Shown: positions 63,541-64,000 of the stretch, one piece after another
Layout of the letters: every line of letters begins with the position of its first letter
Numbering within the stretch: position 1 is the first letter of the stretch
NCBI GenBank assembly: GCA_977017575.1
Contig: CDRNVI010000066.1
Coordinates: 186,001-250,000, forward strand
Source of the DNA: Paramoeba atlantica
Lineage: Eukaryota; Discosea
Length of the DNA stretch: 64,000 bases
Direction of reading: 5' to 3'
The notes under the pieces: model-generated
Database searches by the model: none
What the model saw: only the letters and a program-made list of their open reading frames with translations
What the model was told of the DNA's origin: nothing
Program-made: the position numbers and the translations under genes

Positions 63541-64000
63541 TTAAACACTACAATTACGACGATGCCATGCATTTGGACCGTATCGCTCAAGCATTGACGG
63601 ATCGGCAAATATTCTTTTCCGACACGCAGCCTCGCCACACACACAATCAAAAGGTTTCATAATTTCATCACGAAACGTAGCATAATCGATAGTCAGTTCT
63701 TCACCTTTCACGATGTCACGAGAGGCAATAATATTGAGCGAATTCGGTGCCTCAAACATCGTATTCGGGGAGCAACTATGACTAATTGGACGCCACTTTG
63801 TGTGGTCCTCGTCCCGCACTACATAGAGATGCCGGTCGTCGGACAAAGGCCAAGCGTATCGCTCAAAATTGGCCTTATCATCACCCCTCCAGTGCTTCGT
63901 GACGTGAGCCAACGTCGCAATAGACATAGGCCTTCCTTCGTCGACAAAGACTGGACCAAATTGAAGAACATTCCGAGTTGCTTTCAAGTAATATCCTTTT
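63541..64000 (-). CDS. SET-domain protein, C-terminal part (runs off the window)
   Basis: The frame is open to the right edge. No ATG lies near its recorded start, so the N-terminus is outside the window. The visible 153 codons contain a SET core: PISHSCSPNTMFEAPNS with the AdoMet-site HSCSPN, KGEELTIDYATFRDE with the catalytic-channel Tyr, and a post-SET FDCVCGEAACRKRI. The chain ends PSMLERYGPNAWHRRNCSV. A WRGDDKANFERYAWPLS segment precedes the core. It is probably a protein-lysine methyltransferase; the substrate is unknown. Its post-SET spacing differs from the SMYD-like gene at 58150, so the two are not close duplicates. Confidence 0.8.
   Translation of the reverse strand, partial: KGYYLKATRNVLQFGPVFVDEGRPMSIATLAHVTKHWRGDDKANFERYAWPLSDDRHLYVVRDEDHTKWRPISHSCSPNTMFEAPNSLNIIASRDIVKGEELTIDYATFRDEIMKPFDCVCGEAACRKRIFADPSMLERYGPNAWHRRNCSV

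Overview
The window is eukaryotic nuclear DNA from an intron-poor, repeat-bearing protist. Protein-coding genes are long single reading frames with no visible introns: RNA polymerase I largest subunit, XPF, EFL1, malic enzyme, DOHH, eS8, ATP12 and others. Essentially every recognised host gene lies on the minus strand over about 63 kb, as in the directional gene clusters of Euglenozoa (kinetoplastids, diplonemids) and some dinozoans. The eS8 protein carries kinetoplastid-like signatures (RSRLHKR, LPANTRL, VDAAPF). My best guess is therefore a euglenozoan or a relative. This is inference; no spliced-leader or tRNA gene was found to confirm it.

Layout. Positions 1-753 hold the 3' part of a Tc1/mariner-like transposon. 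Positions 1-6.5 kb carry an orphan gene, a PQ-loop membrane protein and an Ipi1-like ribosome-biogenesis gene. Positions 7-11.7 kb are an accessory island: a plus-strand proline-rich reading frame, C-rich low complexity, a structured noncoding stretch and at least three short terminal-inverted-repeat (TIR) elements. Positions 11.7-21.4 kb hold a mitochondrial carrier, ATP12, an Arg/Ser/Pro-repeat protein with two CHCC motifs, eS8, XPF and a probable N-myristoylated F-box-like protein. Positions 21.9-28.7 kb hold three AAAP amino-acid transporter paralogues, with an apparently intact Merlin DNA transposon between the second and third. Positions 29-40 kb hold a 2000-residue orphan, a 57-residue membrane protein, EFL1 and DOHH. 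Positions 40.2-42.4 kb are a second repeat island with a TIR element, a retroelement fossil, a Tc1 N-terminal fragment and a duplicated DOHH 5' end. Positions 42.5-57 kb hold an LRR protein, a LYR protein, a PH-AGC kinase, malic enzyme, RPA1, an FCP/SCP phosphatase and thiamine pyrophosphokinase with an unfamiliar N-terminal domain. Positions 57-64 kb are mostly TIR elements around one SMYD-like gene, ending in a partial SET gene.

Functional themes. Ribosome production is strongly represented (RPA1, Ipi1-like, EFL1, eS8), along with translation-factor modification (DOHH) and mitochondrial assembly (ATP12, LYR protein, carrier). In directional clusters neighbours are usually not functionally related, so I do not read this as an operon. 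The most unusual material is the set of TIR elements. Several otherwise different elements share the terminus TACTRTRCCCCCC, which suggests mobilisation by one unseen transposase. A second group matches the ends of the Tc1-like element at the left edge.
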